A stretch of 64,000 nt of DNA from the NCBI GenBank assembly GCA_003249225.1, contig QKJQ01000036.1, forward strand, positions 124,001 to 188,000, read 5' to 3'. Position 1 is the first letter of the stretch. Each line of letters opens with the position of its first letter. The notes beneath the pieces are model-generated. The model ran no database searches, was not told where the DNA came from, and was given only the letters and a program-made list of their open reading frames with translations. This document shows positions 1 to 8,910 of this stretch, piece by piece. A program made the translations under genes and the position numbers. Source of the stretch: Clostridia bacterium. Its GTDB lineage: Bacteria > Bacillota > Clostridia > Lachnospirales > Lachnospiraceae.

Positions 1-137
1 AAGCAGGATATTTGAAAGAACTCATTAAAACAAGAAATGTGGAACATTTTTTCTAATTTGCAATTAATTTGAAAAAATGGCTTTCCTATTTTACTATAGA
101 AATATCAATGTACGAAAGACCAAAGGAGGGAAACAAA

Positions 138-1523
138 GTGTTACAGGATATGATTACGGGAAAAAGACCGCTGTTCGTAAGTGATGTTCACACAGAGCTG
201 CGTGCACAGGTCAATCGGAAAAGAAGAATCAACCTACTGCAGGGCAATCTGACTACAAATGTCAGAACAGAAGAATCGGGTGTGTCTGCAAGAGTTTATA
301 AGAATGGCGTTTACGGCTTTTCATCCATGGCCGATTACAGCAACGAGGCGGTTCAGGCTGTACTAAAGGCGGCAACAGAGAATGCCGTGTTTATGGACAG
401 TCATATTAAAAAGGGAAAAGGAATGTTCCCGACCATTCCATTCGCCACACAGGCACTCAACTATCAGGTGTCGGATGTGGATCAGAAACGGTACATAGAG
501 TTCGTAAAAGAGATCGATAATTACATTGCTGTGAAATACCCGTCTCTCGCAAGCCGAATGGTGATTATGTCAGAGGATTCCATGGAAAAACTCCTTTCTG
601 TATCCGATGGACTTGATACACACACAGTCATTCCAAGAAGCTACATTTATTTGTTCTTAAATACCGAGACGAAAGATGGTGTTCCGATTGAACAGTTCAA
701 GCCTATCGGTGGTTTTGGCAATTTCAGCGATCAGTTCACCGATCCTGCCCTGCTGTTCCCGGAAGTAGACAAGCTATACGATGTAACCATGCAGAAAAAG
801 GAAGGGATTTACGCGGAAGCTGGTTACAAAACAGTTATTCTAGGCGGGGATCTGTCCGGCATGCTGGCACATGAAGCTGTGGGGCATACGGTAGAAGCAG
901 ATCTGGTGCTGGGAGGTTCCGTAGCAGCACATAATCTGAACAAACGCGTTGCCTCCGACCTGGTATCCATGGTGGATTTTGCGCACACCTACGAGGGTGC
1001 TATGGCGCCGCTCCCTGTTTATGTGGACGATGAAGGAACACCGGCAGAAGATGCTGTCTTGATTAAAGAAGGCATTCTTACCGGTTATATGAACAGCAGA
1101 GAGACAGCAAAGCACTTTGATATGAAGCCGCAGGGAAATGCAAGAGCCTATCTGTTCTCTGATGAACCACTGATCCGCATGAGAAATACAGCAGTTCTTC
1201 CGGGTAAGAGCAAGCTCGAAGACATGATCTCCTCCGTGGAAGACGGTTATTATCTCACGAACACCAACAATGGACAGGCCGATACCACAGGTGAGTTCAT
1301 GTTCGGTATTTCCATGGGCTATGAGATAAAGAACGGAAAGCTTGGACGTGCGATTCTTGACACGACAATTTCAGGTGTAGCCTTTGATATGTTAAAGACC
1401 GTTGATATGGTATCCGACAAAATGACCTGGAGCAGTTCGGGATTTTGCGGCAAAAAACAGCCAATGCCGGTTGGTATGGGCGGTCCGCAGCTTCGCTGCA
1501 AGGTCATGATCGGCGGAAGATAA
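138..1523 (+). CDS. tldD: TldD family zinc metalloprotease
   Basis: Putative metalloprotease subunit that, with the PmbA/TldE-like protein encoded next, would form the TldD/TldE protease that degrades unfolded or modified peptides in the cytoplasm. The zinc motif HEAVGH is present at residues 245-250, and a C-terminal cysteine (LRCKVM) lies where the family usually has its third ligand. The chosen start is GTG at 138, preceded by a strong AAAGGAGGG; an upstream in-frame ATG at 69 lacks a ribosome binding site. Length 461 aa is normal. In other bacteria the pair matures modified peptides, but no peptide precursor is visible here, so the substrate is unknown. Confidence 0.9.
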   Translation: MLQDMITGKRPLFVSDVHTELRAQVNRKRRINLLQGNLTTNVRTEESGVSARVYKNGVYGFSSMADYSNEAVQAVLKAATENAVFMDSHIKKGKGMFPTIPFATQALNYQVSDVDQKRYIEFVKEIDNYIAVKYPSLASRMVIMSEDSMEKLLSVSDGLDTHTVIPRSYIYLFLNTETKDGVPIEQFKPIGGFGNFSDQFTDPALLFPEVDKLYDVTMQKKEGIYAEAGYKTVILGGDLSGMLAHEAVGHTVEADLVLGGSVAAHNLNKRVASDLVSMVDFAHTYEGAMAPLPVYVDDEGTPAEDAVLIKEGILTGYMNSRETAKHFDMKPQGNARAYLFSDEPLIRMRNTAVLPGKSKLEDMISSVEDGYYLTNTNNGQADTTGEFMFGISMGYEIKNGKLGRAILDTTISGVAFDMLKTVDMVSDKMTWSSSGFCGKKQPMPVGMGGPQLRCKVMIGGR

Positions 1524-1560
1524 GGACTTGCTTTCACTTCAGATTGCAAATTCACAAAGG

Positions 1561-1587
1561 TATAAATTTATGAAATTTGAATTTATA
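1561..1587. repeat. AT-rich inverted repeat between tldD and pmbA
   Basis: TATAAATT at 1561-1568 is matched by AATTTATA at 1580-1587 across an 11-nt loop, and both arms are flanked by CAAAGGT. There is no T-tract, so it is not a clear terminator. It could be an mRNA processing or stability hairpin between two cotranscribed genes. Confidence 0.35.
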
Positions 1588-1654
1588 CAAAGGTGGTAAC
1601 TCATAGAATTATAAACTATAGTATGCACAGAAACAGGTGCAGGAATGGAGAGAG

Positions 1655-2953
1655 ATGGACGACGTAAAGAAAATCGCACAGGGAACCATAGAGGCTCTTC
1701 AGGCAGAAGGAGCAGAGAAGGCACAGTGTACAGCCTTAGTCAGTGAAAAAAGGGAATTCAATGTTGATGGCGGAGAATTTTCTCTGTTTCGTACTCTTTT
1801 TGATAAATCACTCAGCCTTATGGCTATTAAAGGACATAAAAAAGGCAACATTGCCATCAACCGTTTTGATGACGAAGCAGTGGCAGCAGCCGTGAAAGAC
1901 TGTATTGCCGTGGCAGAGTCTGCCAGTGAGGATGAGGCCTGGGATATTGCGCCAAAGCAGGAAGATAGAAAAGTGGTACAGGGAGCCCCTGAGGCAGACG
2001 TTGATCTTTTGTTTTCGAGAACAAAAGAACTGCTGAAGGATATTAATGAGAGATTTCCGAAGATCATTGTGGAACAAATGATCGTTTCTCATGAGAAAAC
2101 AAACAAGGTATACTGCAATACAAGCGGTTCCGTATTTGATGTAACAGATGGTGTCTATGAGGTGAGTGTTATGTTCTCCGGTCATGAAGGAGAAGTCGCT
2201 TCTTCCTTTTTTGGCAGCGGTGTCATAACGGCGGACCTTGATACACCTTTTATTGAACTTGGCACACTAAAGAAAGACCTTGCTGATGTTGAACAGCAGA
2301 TTCATCAGAAACCTTTCGAAGGAAAATTCACCGGAACCATACTTTTAACACCCGGCTGCCTTGGTTCTTTTATCTCCAGCATTGTAAGCAACTTTGCTTC
2401 CGATGGAGTATTGCTTGACGGAACAAGTCTCTGGAAGAATAAGCTGGATACAAAGGTAGCAGATGAAAGAATTACGATTCATATCCGTCCGGAGGATGAC
2501 AGAATCGTGTGTCCGGAAGTTTATACGAACGAGGGATTTTTATCGGAAGGGTATGATTTGATTCAAAAGGGTGTGTTAAAACAGTTCAAGCTTTCTCTTT
2601 ATGTTGCGAACAAGACCGGACATCCACGTGCGAAGAACTCTGCGTTCTCCTGTGTGATTGAACCGGGAGATACCTCTTATGAAGATATGGTAAAGAATAT
2701 CAAAAAGGGAATCATTGTTGGGCGGTTCTCCGGTGGAAATCCGGGAACGAACGGTGAATTCTCCGGCGTTGCAAAGAACAGTTTTCTGGTAGAGGACGGA
2801 AAGATCACAGGTGCCATCAGCGAGACCATGATCAACGGCAATCTTGCCGATATTCTGAACAATCTGGTTGCTATCTCAAAGGAGACTGTGTGTGATGGTA
2901 TGGATGTATTACCGTACATGGCCTTTGACGGTATCGTAATCTCCGGGAAGTAA
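1655..2953 (+). CDS. pmbA: PmbA/TldE family protein
   Basis: Partner of TldD. TldE-type subunits share the fold but lack the HExxxH zinc motif, and that is what is seen here: no such motif in 432 residues, with conserved family segments such as LTPGCLGSFIS and FSGGNPGTNGEFSGV. It is expected to form the heterodimeric chamber with TldD in the cytoplasm. The ATG at 1655 is preceded by GGAGAG; a GTG at 1637 in the same frame is less likely. It lies 131 bp after tldD in the same direction, consistent with one transcript, and is followed by a terminator hairpin. Confidence 0.88.
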   Translation: MDDVKKIAQGTIEALQAEGAEKAQCTALVSEKREFNVDGGEFSLFRTLFDKSLSLMAIKGHKKGNIAINRFDDEAVAAAVKDCIAVAESASEDEAWDIAPKQEDRKVVQGAPEADVDLLFSRTKELLKDINERFPKIIVEQMIVSHEKTNKVYCNTSGSVFDVTDGVYEVSVMFSGHEGEVASSFFGSGVITADLDTPFIELGTLKKDLADVEQQIHQKPFEGKFTGTILLTPGCLGSFISSIVSNFASDGVLLDGTSLWKNKLDTKVADERITIHIRPEDDRIVCPEVYTNEGFLSEGYDLIQKGVLKQFKLSLYVANKTGHPRAKNSAFSCVIEPGDTSYEDMVKNIKKGIIVGRFSGGNPGTNGEFSGVAKNSFLVEDGKITGAISETMINGNLADILNNLVAISKETVCDGMDVLPYMAFDGIVISGK

Positions 2954-2994
2954 GAAATGAAACAATGAATATAAAATCATCCTTATAATATGCA

Positions 2995-3027
2995 AAAAAT
3001 GCAGTCTGAAAAGACTGCATTTTCTAG
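2995..3027. terminator. Bidirectional intrinsic terminator after pmbA and panE
   Basis: A perfect hairpin (AAAATGCAGTCT, GAAA loop, AGACTGCATTTT) is flanked by A-rich and T-rich sequence, so it can terminate both the rightward pmbA transcript and the leftward panE transcript. Confidence 0.85.
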
Positions 3028-3058
3028 GAGTAATACCTGAGATAGATAATAAGCTAAG

Positions 3059-3988
3059 TTAAGCACTTAAGTTTTTATGCTCAAGTGCGTGGACCTGTGC
3101 AACGATCATGTCGTTGTAAGGTGTAGGGATACCATACTCTTTCCCGAGGGAAGCGATGATACCATTTATTTTATCGATTTCCGTGATTCGCTTATTCTTA
3201 TGATCCTGATACATGCTGGAATAACCGGAAGCGTCGTTCTCACAGACTCTTCGTACGATGGCAAGCGCGTCAGATGCTTCAAAGTGTGTGCCGTCGGCTT
3301 CTGCGACCAGAACACATTCATTTACGATCTTCTGGCATATGTTCCATAGATGAGGATTTTCTTTTACATCACCGATTCGGCAGTCCGCAACAGCGGTCAG
3401 GGCATTAATGCCACAGTTGACCATGAGCTTTTGCCAAAGGACTTTCTGTACATTTTCAATTACATTAACCTCAAGTCCGGATTCAGAGAATACTTTTGCA
3501 ACGGTCTGTGCTTTCAAAAGGGAAGCTTCGCATAACACATCCGGGCCAATGTTAGTTGGTCCACAGCCGGAATGATAGAAGGTATCAAGCTCCATCGCTA
3601 CACTGTTATGACTGCTGGTTCCGACAATGATGTTCTCCCGGGAGGTAAAGTTTGCAATATCCCGGTTGTTGCCTGCACCATTTTGAAGGGTAAGCACGAT
3701 TGTGTTCTCACCGATCAGCGCGACATTCTCCTTTACAGCTTGGTAGGTATAAAGGTTCTTTACAAAGATGATTAGAAGATCCTGAATGCCGATGTCTGTG
3801 CCGCTAAGTACCGCATTGCAGGTAAAATGGTACTTTGTATTATCATTATTTAGTTTCGTGATTCCTCTTTCGTTTATCGCCTTAACTTTTGCCTCAAAAC
3901 TGTCGATCAGGGTAACCTGATGAGCCGTTGTAAGATAACTGGCATAAAGTGAGCCCATGGCTCCGGCACCTAAAATGGCAATCTTCAT
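3059..3988 (-). CDS. panE: Ketopantoate reductase family protein (2-dehydropantoate 2-reductase)
   Basis: NADPH-dependent reductase of the ApbA/PanE family, which converts 2-dehydropantoate to pantoate in pantothenate/CoA synthesis. The Rossmann motif GAGAMGS lies at residues 7-13. The family's catalytic lysine is seen as K187 in the block WQKLMVNCGIN, and N103 sits in LQNGAG. Length 309 aa is typical. It is a single gene facing away from the LysR regulator at 4463, so that regulator may control it. Many Firmicutes carry several PanE paralogues that act on other 2-oxo acids, so the exact substrate is less certain than the family. Confidence 0.85.
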   Translation of the reverse strand: MKIAILGAGAMGSLYASYLTTAHQVTLIDSFEAKVKAINERGITKLNNDNTKYHFTCNAVLSGTDIGIQDLLIIFVKNLYTYQAVKENVALIGENTIVLTLQNGAGNNRDIANFTSRENIIVGTSSHNSVAMELDTFYHSGCGPTNIGPDVLCEASLLKAQTVAKVFSESGLEVNVIENVQKVLWQKLMVNCGINALTAVADCRIGDVKENPHLWNICQKIVNECVLVAEADGTHFEASDALAIVRRVCENDASGYSSMYQDHKNKRITEIDKINGIIASLGKEYGIPTPYNDMIVAQVHALEHKNLSA

Positions 3989-4462
3989 TGGATGACCTCA
4001 TTTCTCAAAATGCTTTCCGCACTTTTATAAAGCTGATGCAAATTTTGTGAGTGACATGCAAACACAAATAATTTTCAAAGTATAGTTTTTATTGAAAAAG
4101 AGTGAAAGAAAGAAGAAATTCTTTCACAAGCAAGTTTGCGCCTCGTGCGTCTTTGCCCGTTCAAACTTGATATGAGCATAAAAAACGCAGGGATGAGGAA
4201 TAATAAATAAACATTGATTTTATTTATAGTATCATGATAATATAATTCAATAAAATGCTTCTATTTCATAACTATCATGAAAATATTTCATGTAAGTAAT
4301 TCATGTGGATTTGTCATGAAAATATTTCACATAAGTAATTCATGTAGATAAATCACGAAAATATTTCACGGTATACATCAGACAAGTTAAATTGCGACAC
4401 AGGGTATGGCAAAACAGAAATGCCCTGATGTGCAGGAATTGTCACAAAAGGAGGAAGCAGCT
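3989..4462. promoter_or_regulatory. Divergent regulatory region panE / lysR-type gene
   Basis: A 474-bp AT-rich gap between divergently transcribed genes. It contains A/T-rich -10-like elements near 4238-4246 with an upstream TTGATT at 4214, and a 39-bp tandem repeat described separately. No additional gene is visible. Confidence 0.5.
4275..4370. repeat. 39-bp tandem repeat (2.5 copies) with internal palindrome
   Basis: Copies begin at 4275, 4314 and 4353. Each starts with a palindrome CATGAAA-ATA-TTTCATG or a close variant (CATGAAA-ATA-TTTCACA, CACGAAA-ATA-TTTCACG). The array ends 93 bp before the LysR start codon and downstream of the possible promoter, so the palindromes are candidate operator sites. 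Array and palindromes are seen directly; the role as an operator is inferred. Confidence 0.75.
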
Positions 4463-5380
4463 ATGGATATCAACAAATATATACTTTTCCTTCGGGCGGT
4501 CGATACAGGAAATCTGTCAAAAGCGGCGGCACAGCTGAACTATTCACAGACAGCAGCCAGTCACATGCTTGCTTCCATGGAAGAAGAACTGGGACTGAAA
4601 CTTTTGTACCGTGGAAGGAATGGTGTGTCTCTGACAGAAGAAGGCGAGCGGATCTATCCTCTGGCAAAGGAACTGGTGGAAAAAGAAGAAGCGATAAGGA
4701 TGCTGACGGGTGATGAGAATCTGTACCACGGGAAAGTCAGAATCGGTGTTATCACCAGTGTTGCGGTCAACTGGATGCCCCAGATCATATCAGATTTTCG
4801 CAGAGAGTATCCACAGGTCGAGCTGATCATGTACGACGCTGTAAATTATGATATTATGAAGGACTGGTTCTCGAAGGATCTGATCGATTGCGCCATAACA
4901 GCAGAAGCAGGTTCGAAAACAAGCGACAATGTGCCGCTTGTAAAAGACCCTTACTATGTTATATTGCCGGAAAATCATCCCTTATGTAAGGATAAGAAGA
5001 TAACGCCTCTTGCCTTAAAAGGAGAGACCTTCATAATTCCCAGTGAAGGAACCAGCTATTCCGTCGGAAAGATCGTTCGTCAGGCAAAAGGGAAAACAAT
5101 GGAGGTGCAGGGATTCTTAAGTGATCAGGCCGCAATTTCCATGGTAGTCGCCGGGTGTGGAATCAGCATCATGCCAAAGCTGGTGCTGGAATCTTATATC
5201 TCAAAAGGTTATATCAGAAGAGAGCTTGAACCGGAAGTAGCCAGGATCGTTTACCTGTGCCTCCCTTCCGGGAAAACAATTCGTCCGATCACAAAAAGAT
5301 TTACAGCCTTTGCAAAAGAATGGATAAGGAATCATGTGAGTGATACGCTGCTGTACAGTAAAGCAAAAGAGAATGCGTAA
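4463..5380 (+). CDS. LysR family transcriptional regulator
   Basis: A 305-residue one-component regulator. The N-terminal winged helix-turn-helix (about residues 5-62) shows the typical LysR pattern YILFLRAVDTGNLSKAA followed by YSQTAASHMLASMEEELG. The rest is a substrate-binding-like effector domain. ATG at 4463 follows AAAGGAGGAAGC; an upstream in-frame ATG at 4406 has no good ribosome site. It is divergent from the ketopantoate reductase gene, the classical layout for LysR control of a neighbour, and it could also autoregulate through the 39-bp repeats. The effector is unknown. Confidence 0.9.
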   Translation: MDINKYILFLRAVDTGNLSKAAAQLNYSQTAASHMLASMEEELGLKLLYRGRNGVSLTEEGERIYPLAKELVEKEEAIRMLTGDENLYHGKVRIGVITSVAVNWMPQIISDFRREYPQVELIMYDAVNYDIMKDWFSKDLIDCAITAEAGSKTSDNVPLVKDPYYVILPENHPLCKDKKITPLALKGETFIIPSEGTSYSVGKIVRQAKGKTMEVQGFLSDQAAISMVVAGCGISIMPKLVLESYISKGYIRRELEPEVARIVYLCLPSGKTIRPITKRFTAFAKEWIRNHVSDTLLYSKAKENA

Positions 5381-5476
5381 AAGAGACGGAAGTAAGGGCA
5401 GGGCAAATGGACAACTGCAAAAGAAGAGGTTCGTAAAAACAGCCTGGAACAATGAATATAAGCCATTGTCTTCACC

Positions 5477-5505
5477 TTGACAAAGTACCAAAAAGTGGCT
5501 ACAAT
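5477..5505 (+). promoter_or_regulatory. Sigma-A promoter for the MetRS-like gene
   Basis: TTGACA at 5477-5482, a 17-nt spacer and TACAAT at 5500-5505, about 80 bp before the start codon. No T-box element (no leader of sufficient length, no antiterminator) is seen between it and the gene. Confidence 0.7.
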
Positions 5506-5586
5506 TATCGGAATAAAGAAATGCTTGAAGTAAGGATACGTTCATTTTAAAAAGCATGATTATGAAATACTTCGGAGGGAAAAGAT

Positions 5587-7554
5587 ATGTCGTATAATGA
5601 GAAGAAGGAGAGACCAGTATTCCCAAAACGTGCCGTTATTACCGGTGGTATGCCATACGGTAACAAAGAACTGCATTTTGGTCATATCGGCGGACTGTTC
5701 GTTCATGCGGATACTTTTGCGCGTTTCCTGCGTGACCGTATTGGAAAAGAGAATGTGATTTTCGTGTCAGGAACCGACTGCTATGGTTCTCCTATACTGG
5801 AAAGTCACCGTAAGGCAAAGGAAAGTGGCGCTTTTACAGGGTCGCTGGAAGAATATGTGACAATGAATCATACTTCACAGAAAAATACCATGGATAAGTA
5901 TGAAATCAGTTTGAATCTGTATGGTACTTCCGCTTTTGGAAGGACAGGGGAGATACATAAAGAAGTTTCAAAGGAAGTATTCGAAAAGCTGTATGAGGCG
6001 GGAAGCCTTGAAAAGCTCTCCACACCACAATTCTTTGATCCTGAGCTGAAAGTTCTCTTAAATGGACGCCAGGTCGTAGGACGCTGTCCGATCCAGGGCT
6101 GTCAGTCGGAAAAGGGGTATGCGGATGAATGTGATCTGGGTCACCAGTATATGCCGGATGAGCTGATCGATCCAAAGAGTACCTTGTCTGGTAAAAAGCC
6201 GGAACTTGTGGATGTAACGAACTGGTATTATAAGCTGGAAAACTGCACCGTATCACTGCAAAATCTGGTGGATGACTGGCGTACAAATACAAATGCCAGA
6301 AAATTCATGTTAAAAACGATAGAAGAATTTTTAAAACCTCCGATTATTTATATACAGCGCAAGCTGATTGAAGACCTTGATGCACTCGAGGCACAGTTTC
6401 CAAAGCATACCATTCAGGATGAGAACAACAAGAACTCCATAACTTTTGTTTTCGAATCTCTGGAAGACCGTGATAAAGCAAGAGCAGTGCTTGCAAAAGA
6501 AGATATTAATTATCGTACCGGTAAGACACTGGTTCCTTTCCGTCTTTCCGGAAATATCGACTGGGGCGTTCCGCTTCCGGAGACAGAAGGGCTGAAAGAT
6601 CTCACGTTCTGGGTGTGGCCGGAATCTCTGTGGGCACCGATTTCCTTTACACAAGCTTATCTGGAATCGATCGGGCATGACAGGACGGAATGGCTTTCCT
6701 GGTGGAACGAAAAAGATGCTGCCGTTTATCAGTTCATCGGGCAGGATAACATTTATTTTTACGGACCGGCACAGCAGGCTATGTTTGCGACGATGGGATT
6801 ACAGGATACACATCTGGTGGCAAACAATCATATCTTATTCATGAACCGGAAAGCCGGCAGCAGCAGCGAGATTAAGCCGCCGATGGCAAAAGATCTGCTG
6901 GCATTCTATACGCCGGAGCAGCTGCGTATGCATTACCTGAGCCTTGGACTTGCCAATAAGAGCGTGAGCTTTGATCCACAGGTCTATCTTCCGGAAGAAG
7001 AAAGACAGGGAGCAGATCCTGTATTAAAGGATGGCAATCTTCTGACGAATGTATTCAACCGTATTATCCGTTCCTGCTTTTATACTTCACAAAAGTATTA
7101 CGACTCCATGATACCGGAGGGTGAGATTTCGGAGAAGATCCTTGCAGAATCAAAGGAGACGATTCTTGAGTATGAGCAGACGATGTTCGATCACCAGTTC
7201 CATAAGATCATTTATATTCTGGATAGTTACATAAGGAATATGAATAAATACTGGGTGAACAACATGCGTACAGCAGAGACGACCGATAACGATGAGCTTA
7301 GAAAGCAGATCCTGATTGATTCGCTTCATGCCGTTCGAACCGCCATGCTGCTGATTCATCCGATTGCACCGACCGGCTGCAGTATGCTGCAGGAATATCT
7401 TGGTGTGGATGAGAGAATTTTTTCCTGGGACTATTGCTTTGAGACGCTAAACTACTTTTTTGAAGATAAAAAGGAACATAAGTTAAAATTCCTGGAACCA
7501 CGCGTAGACTTTTTTGAGAAACATGAAAGTCAGCTGATGGACGATTCCGAATAA
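5587..7554 (+). CDS. metG: Methionyl-tRNA synthetase-like class I tRNA ligase
   Basis: A 655-residue class I aminoacyl-tRNA synthetase of the methionine type. The HIGH motif is HFGH at residues 30-33. A knuckle with C167, C172 and C182 followed by an LGH matches the zinc insertion of MetRS, and the blocks VFVSGTDCYG, QFIGQDNIYFY and WVWPESLWAPISF are MetRS-like. The KMSKS loop is strongly altered: the equivalent position (421-427) reads RKAGSSS, so only the lysine and serines survive. There is no C-terminal EMAP tRNA-binding domain. It may be a second, divergent MetRS or a paralogue with another role; the housekeeping enzyme may lie elsewhere. It has its own promoter and terminator. Confidence 0.8.
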   Translation: MSYNEKKERPVFPKRAVITGGMPYGNKELHFGHIGGLFVHADTFARFLRDRIGKENVIFVSGTDCYGSPILESHRKAKESGAFTGSLEEYVTMNHTSQKNTMDKYEISLNLYGTSAFGRTGEIHKEVSKEVFEKLYEAGSLEKLSTPQFFDPELKVLLNGRQVVGRCPIQGCQSEKGYADECDLGHQYMPDELIDPKSTLSGKKPELVDVTNWYYKLENCTVSLQNLVDDWRTNTNARKFMLKTIEEFLKPPIIYIQRKLIEDLDALEAQFPKHTIQDENNKNSITFVFESLEDRDKARAVLAKEDINYRTGKTLVPFRLSGNIDWGVPLPETEGLKDLTFWVWPESLWAPISFTQAYLESIGHDRTEWLSWWNEKDAAVYQFIGQDNIYFYGPAQQAMFATMGLQDTHLVANNHILFMNRKAGSSSEIKPPMAKDLLAFYTPEQLRMHYLSLGLANKSVSFDPQVYLPEEERQGADPVLKDGNLLTNVFNRIIRSCFYTSQKYYDSMIPEGEISEKILAESKETILEYEQTMFDHQFHKIIYILDSYIRNMNKYWVNNMRTAETTDNDELRKQILIDSLHAVRTAMLLIHPIAPTGCSMLQEYLGVDERIFSWDYCFETLNYFFEDKKEHKLKFLEPRVDFFEKHESQLMDDSE

Positions 7555-7557
7555 CAT

Positions 7558-7612
7558 AAAAACTCTCCTTAAAAGCAGCCGGGAAAAGACTGCAGCGAAG
7601 GGGAGTTTTTTA
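7558..7612 (+). terminator. Intrinsic terminator after the MetRS-like gene
   Basis: AAAACTCTCCTT pairs with AAGGGGAGTTTT (one G-U pair) around an internal AGCAGCC...GACTGC region and ends in a T6 tract, directly behind the stop codon. Confidence 0.8.
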
Positions 7613-7818
7613 TGCCGCTTTCGACGCGTTGAAAAAGGAAAAAGAAGTGTTAGGGGGATATTTACAACAAGAAACAAAATATTTAGAATATAATCCATAC
7701 ATTTTGCGAAGAATTAATGGTATTCTCGTGATATTGCATGCTGTAAAGTGGGGACAGAGCAGCATGTACTCTTAAAGTAAATGAGGCAGCAAAGCATTTT
7801 TAACAGGAGGAGAAGCGT

Positions 7819-8781
7819 ATGGAGAGTCATACAAAGAACAAACAGTCACTGGAAAAGATTGACCAGATGGCAAAGCTTGCGTTTAATGGGGTGGGGGCTG
7901 CAACGGCAAAGGAATTGTCAGACGGATGTTTTAATGCAGTATATCTGGTCGGGCTGCAGGATGGAAGAAAGACGGTATTAAAGATATCACCGCCCTCGGA
8001 TGCGCTTGTCCAGATTTATGAAAAGGATCTGATGTATGCCGAGGTAGAAGCAATTCGACTGACCGCGGAACATACCGATGTTCCGGTACCGGAGATCTTT
8101 TACTATGACAGGACAAAAAAACTTTGTGATGGAGAGTTCTACTTTATGACAGCGTATGAAGATGAACCGCTGGGACGGCATGTCAGCGAATTGTCAAAAG
8201 AAGAATTATCCATAATTCATAACGAGATGGGATCCATTACAAGAAAGATCAATTCGGTCACTGGTCCGGCATTTGGATATCTTGGACAGCCGGAGCTGTT
8301 CTGTGATTCCTGGTTCGATGCATTTTACATGATGGTAGACAACATGTTAAAGGACGCGGAGCATTTTGATACAGAAATGTATATGGAGAAGAACGAATTG
8401 CGTGAGATGCTGAAAAGCGAGAAAGACCTGTTCGATCAGGTAACAACGCCACGTCTGATCTTTTGGGATCTTCACGAAGGGAATCTTTTTTATAAAGGGG
8501 TTGAGATCACTGGAATCATTGATTTTGAACGGGCTTTTTACGGGGATATTCTGATGGAATATGGTTTCCGTGTACATCACGAAGATAAGAGTGATTTTTA
8601 TAAAGGCTATGGGGTCAGTGAGTTTACAGCAGACGAAGAACGTCGCTGTCTCTGGTATGATTACTACCTGTTCGCGATGATGGTGGCAGAAGGCCCATTT
8701 CGCAATTACGACAGTGACTGGCTGGGAAAATGGGCGAACAAAATGGCAAAAGAATGCATCGAAAGACTATGCAATAAATAA
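7819..8781 (+). CDS. Aminoglycoside phosphotransferase (APH)-family kinase
   Basis: A 320-residue small-molecule kinase of the APH/choline kinase fold. The Brenner-type catalytic motif reads FWDLHEGN with catalytic D217 and metal-binding N222, followed by the DFG-equivalent IIDFE at D235. The usual histidine before the catalytic Asp is a tryptophan. GGAGGAG precedes the ATG. The family phosphorylates aminoglycosides, macrolides, choline, sugars or homoserine; nothing nearby fixes the substrate, and a resistance role should not be assumed. It is a single gene between a terminator and a chemoreceptor gene. Confidence 0.82.
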   Translation: MESHTKNKQSLEKIDQMAKLAFNGVGAATAKELSDGCFNAVYLVGLQDGRKTVLKISPPSDALVQIYEKDLMYAEVEAIRLTAEHTDVPVPEIFYYDRTKKLCDGEFYFMTAYEDEPLGRHVSELSKEELSIIHNEMGSITRKINSVTGPAFGYLGQPELFCDSWFDAFYMMVDNMLKDAEHFDTEMYMEKNELREMLKSEKDLFDQVTTPRLIFWDLHEGNLFYKGVEITGIIDFERAFYGDILMEYGFRVHHEDKSDFYKGYGVSEFTADEERRCLWYDYYLFAMMVAEGPFRNYDSDWLGKWANKMAKECIERLCNK

Positions 8782-8910
8782 GAGCAAAACGTCCTGATGT
8801 GAAAAACATGAAAAAACTGTAAGCTAAATTGCGTGCTAGAAAATGAAACAAATAGCGATAAACATCAATACGTGACAGGCTGGGAGTAAACAAAGAAAAA
8901 GGAGAAAAAA

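Noticed and set aside
3077..3775. Several plus-strand frames inside the ketopantoate reductase gene
   Set aside because: They lie opposite a gene with clear motifs and lack ribosome sites; treated as shadow frames.
5381..5586. T-box leader for the MetRS-like gene
   Set aside because: Only about 70-80 bp separate the promoter from the start codon, and neither the T-box sequence nor a terminator is present.
7819..8781. Annotation as an aminoglycoside resistance gene
   Set aside because: Only the kinase fold is supported; the residue before the catalytic motif is atypical and there is no resistance context.
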